A stretch of DNA of 64,000 nt from an uncultured Clostridia bacterium. Its GTDB lineage: Bacteria; Bacillota; Clostridia; Christensenellales; CAG-917. The notes beneath the pieces were generated by a model. That model was given only the letters and a program-made list of their open reading frames with translations, had not been told where the DNA came from and did not search any database. This document shows positions 61,769-64,000 of the stretch, in pieces. A program made the position numbers and the translations under genes. The first letter of the stretch is position 1. Each line of letters opens with the position of its first letter. The stretch spans positions 1-64,000 of the forward strand of contig CALVQW010000003.1 of NCBI GenBank assembly GCA_944358385.1. The letters are read 5' to 3'.

Positions 61769-64000
61769 ATCCTTCGGGAAGGACGGGCGGGGTTGCCGTC
61801 CCGCCGCCGGCGTCACTTTCCTCGTCCGAGAGGCTTTTCAGCTTCTTGTAGACGCCGAGGATGTTGCCGAAGTCGTAGAGCGGATAGTTCCTGAACTCTT
61901 CGTATTTGCTCTCCTTGCCCTTCAGCCGCGCGTCCTTTGCGCGCTCGTATATGCAGGTGGGCGGAAGGATGCCCGTGTGTACGCGGCAGCTTTCGTCCCT
62001 CGGCTCGCCGAACACCCAGCCGTGTGCTACGGAGAACCTGCTCCACCTCATCTTTTCGATCAGGGAGAGGATGTACATCTGTGCGTACAGTTCGCGCACT
62101 GCCTCCGTAGCCTCGCTCCCCTCCTCCTTCCCCGCACTCGCGGCATATTTCCCGATGAGGTCGCCGATCTTCTTCTCATAGACACAGGAGAACAGCTTGA
62201 CGGAGAGATTGGACTCCTTCTTGTAGGGAGTGACATCCAGCCATTCCTGCAACAGCTTGCGCTCGTTGATGCCGCTCACTCCTTTCATCGTTTTTTCCAG
62301 CTGCTTGAAGGTGTCGAGGGAGATGTCCTTCCCTTCCTGTATCCCGCTGATGATGTCCCACATCAGCTCGTCGGTTTTCTTCTCCTTGTCGGGATACACG
62401 GAGAAGGAATTGTAGATATAGTTGAACTTCGCCGCATCTCCCTTGTCCACGATCATGTCGTAGGTATAGACGGAGTCCGTCCTGCCGAAGGGGATGACGA
62501 CGAGGTCCTTCCCCCTTTCCGCGAATTCGTAGGCGTCCTTCGCGGTCCAATTCAGACGCGCCTCATTCTTGCCGTCGCGGACGTGGACGTAGATGATCTG
62601 CAATCCCTCTCTGCATTGCTTCTTCCTTACGAGAGCGGGGTTGATGATCTCCCGCCGCGCGTCGTCGATGATGGCATTTGCCATATTGATGTTGGTCTCG
62701 TCATCACCCAGGCAGATGACGAACGCCTTTGCGCGTCTGCTCTCCTTCCCGCCGACATCATTGCCTGCGTTGACACCCGTCCTGCGCACGGAGACCGGCT
62801 CGCCGCCGTCCTTGCCTATGCGGGCATTCATCTTGCGCACGAAGTCCAGCCCGCCGCAGGACGCCTCGTGGAAGAACACGACGGGGAACCCCATCTCCTT
62901 GTTGATGTCGTCCTTGGTGGCGTTGCCCCCGGACGGCAGGGAATTGCACGCCGCGTATATGAGTTCGTGTTCCGTGAGTTCCCCCTTCTCGGTACCTGCG
63001 GTGGGTTTGCCGTCGGCGGCGACGCCGCTCGCGCTCACGCGCAGATCGTTCTCGTCCCCTTTGAGACAGAAGAAGAGGGGGTGCTGATAGGCAAACAAGC
63101 CGCCGATGTCCTCCGCATCCCTGTCGTAGACGTCGGCAATGAACTGCGAGGAGACGATCTTCCCCATCTTTTTGAGGGCGGATGTCACGCCCGCCTTCGG
63201 GAAGTCCTCGCCCTTCTCCGGCTCGGCAAGCGAATTCCCCACCGTGTCGGCGGTCTGCATGGTGTTGTCCGTGGGGATCTCCGCTGCGGACGGCACTGCC
63301 TTCACGTCGTCCGTCACCGCCATGCACTCTCCCGCACTCGCCGACAGTTTTTCATTCACCCCGTCCACTTCGAGATACGCCGTCTGGGTGTAGAGCATCT
63401 TCATCGCCTCCTGCCCCGTGAGACCGAAACCGAGGATGTATGCCTTGTAGTCTCCCCTGTCGCTGCTGTTGCCGTCCCCCGCGAAAACGTCGATGTCGCG
63501 GCGGAAAAGACTGTTCTCCCAGCCCTTCCAGTTCCCGCCGATCTGAGGATCGGTGCTCTTTTTCTTCTCCGTCTCCTCAAAGAACTCCCTGCGTTTGACA
63601 GCAAGATCCACCGCGGTGAGATATGCCTCGTTGAACACGTGCATCTGCACGCTGCGCATGAAAGTTTTTTTCTTGCACAGCGTCTTTGTGACTTCGGCGC
63701 ACTTTTCGGACACCGCCGCGCACAGCTCGGCAGTCATGTCGTTTACCTTCTTCTCCCACTCGGCTTTGAACTCTTTTGTGGCGGCGGCGGACAGCGGGAA
63801 CATTTTCGTCACTATCGCCCCAACGACCTTGCAGTCCGACGGCGTCCACCCCGTGAGGACACTCCCCTCTTTGTCGTGTTCCGCATTCTGCATCGCCGTG
63901 CAGATGATCTTGCTTATATCTGAAGAAGAGTCGTCTCCGAATTTCAGGCACGCCTGCTTGTGCAATTCTTCCGAGATATACCGCAGCTTGGGGAGATTGA
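61767..64000 (-). CDS. large protein with Rossmann-like and RyR-like segments (5' end beyond window)
   Basis: The open frame runs to the window edge, so at least 744 C-terminal residues are seen. Parts, counted from the window edge: KAYILGFGLTGQEAMKML (a glycine-rich nucleotide-fold start, about residue 185); AFVICLGDDETNINMANAIIDDAR and LQIIYVHVRD (a second TrkA-N-like fold, about 430-475); and a C-terminal stretch EKMRWSRFSVAHGWVFGE...CRVHTGILPPTCIYE that resembles RyR repeats found in some bacterial proteins. No catalytic motif or membrane segment is evident. The closest picture is a bacterial TrkA-N/RyR protein; function unknown, sensing of a nucleotide ligand being a guess. Confidence 0.65.
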   Translation of the reverse strand, partial: NLPKLRYISEELHKQACLKFGDDSSSDISKIICTAMQNAEHDKEGSVLTGWTPSDCKVVGAIVTKMFPLSAAATKEFKAEWEKKVNDMTAELCAAVSEKCAEVTKTLCKKKTFMRSVQMHVFNEAYLTAVDLAVKRREFFEETEKKKSTDPQIGGNWKGWENSLFRRDIDVFAGDGNSSDRGDYKAYILGFGLTGQEAMKMLYTQTAYLEVDGVNEKLSASAGECMAVTDDVKAVPSAAEIPTDNTMQTADTVGNSLAEPEKGEDFPKAGVTSALKKMGKIVSSQFIADVYDRDAEDIGGLFAYQHPLFFCLKGDENDLRVSASGVAADGKPTAGTEKGELTEHELIYAACNSLPSGGNATKDDINKEMGFPVVFFHEASCGGLDFVRKMNARIGKDGGEPVSVRRTGVNAGNDVGGKESRRAKAFVICLGDDETNINMANAIIDDARREIINPALVRKKQCREGLQIIYVHVRDGKNEARLNWTAKDAYEFAERGKDLVVIPFGRTDSVYTYDMIVDKGDAAKFNYIYNSFSVYPDKEKKTDELMWDIISGIQEGKDISLDTFKQLEKTMKGVSGINERKLLQEWLDVTPYKKESNLSVKLFSCVYEKKIGDLIGKYAASAGKEEGSEATEAVRELYAQMYILSLIEKMRWSRFSVAHGWVFGEPRDESCRVHTGILPPTCIYERAKDARLKGKESKYEEFRNYPLYDFGNILGVYKKLKSLSDEESDAGGGTATPPVLPEG

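Overview
The window looks like a chromosomal piece of an uncultured, GC-rich member of the Clostridia (Bacillota). Clues are strong AGGAGG-type ribosome sites, Bacillota gene neighbourhoods (glmU-pth-mfd; walJ...rlmH; ecfA1-ecfA2-ecfT-truA), the sporulation pair yabP-yabQ, pyruvate:ferredoxin oxidoreductase (anaerobe), many lipoproteins with a classic lipobox, and InlB-type and BspA-type repeats. A Christensenellales-like gut bacterium is a guess only.

Layout. 0-7.4 kb: mosaic intergenic repeats, two divergent ArsB/SLC13-type permeases, a tyrosine phosphatase and an alpha/beta hydrolase. 7.4-15.1 kb: SurA/PrsA-like lipoprotein, mfd, pth, glmU-like acetyltransferase. 15.3-19.8 kb: small lipoprotein, tadA, rlmH, two CPBP membrane proteases, walJ. 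19.9-22.8 kb: a zinc-ribbon protein with two four-helix membrane proteins. 22.8-29.2 kb: glnS, truA, ECF energising module, an InlB-repeat protein. 29.3-32.9 kb: nifJ. 33-36.8 kb: repeats, an unknown protein and a BspA-like lipoprotein whose promoter carries a G10 tract. 36.8-44.5 kb: PHP phosphatase, short alaS, condensation-type acyltransferase, yabPQ, a cobalamin-riboswitch operon (lipoprotein plus ECF S component), a zinc-ribbon membrane protein. 44.7-51.6 kb: MFS transporter, flavin oxidase, AMP-ligase/ACP/thioesterase cassette. 51.6-56.8 kb: peptide/nickel-type ABC transporter. 57-61.5 kb: tRNA-Ser with a duplicated 3' end, GPH symporter, GH2 glycosidase. 61.7-64 kb: the 3' part of a large protein with Rossmann-like and RyR-like segments.

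The most unusual content lies between genes. Five blocks of a mosaic non-coding repeat hold hairpins whose flanks are conserved while the stems change together. Four of the five are followed by a ~125-bp hairpin element set against the 3' end of a minus-strand gene, and three of these elements swallow the stop codon into one arm. Other points worth checking are the riboswitch-controlled B12 uptake set, the homopolymeric promoter spacer of the BspA-like lipoprotein, 20-bp-phased T tracts at two gene 3' ends, two apparently leaderless mRNAs, and an att-like duplication of the tRNA-Ser 3' end.

High third-position GC makes very long antisense frames (over 1,000 codons opposite nifJ and alaS); these are treated as shadows. 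Starts were set from ribosome sites, promoter positions and four-base stop/start overlaps, and several differ from the longest open frame.
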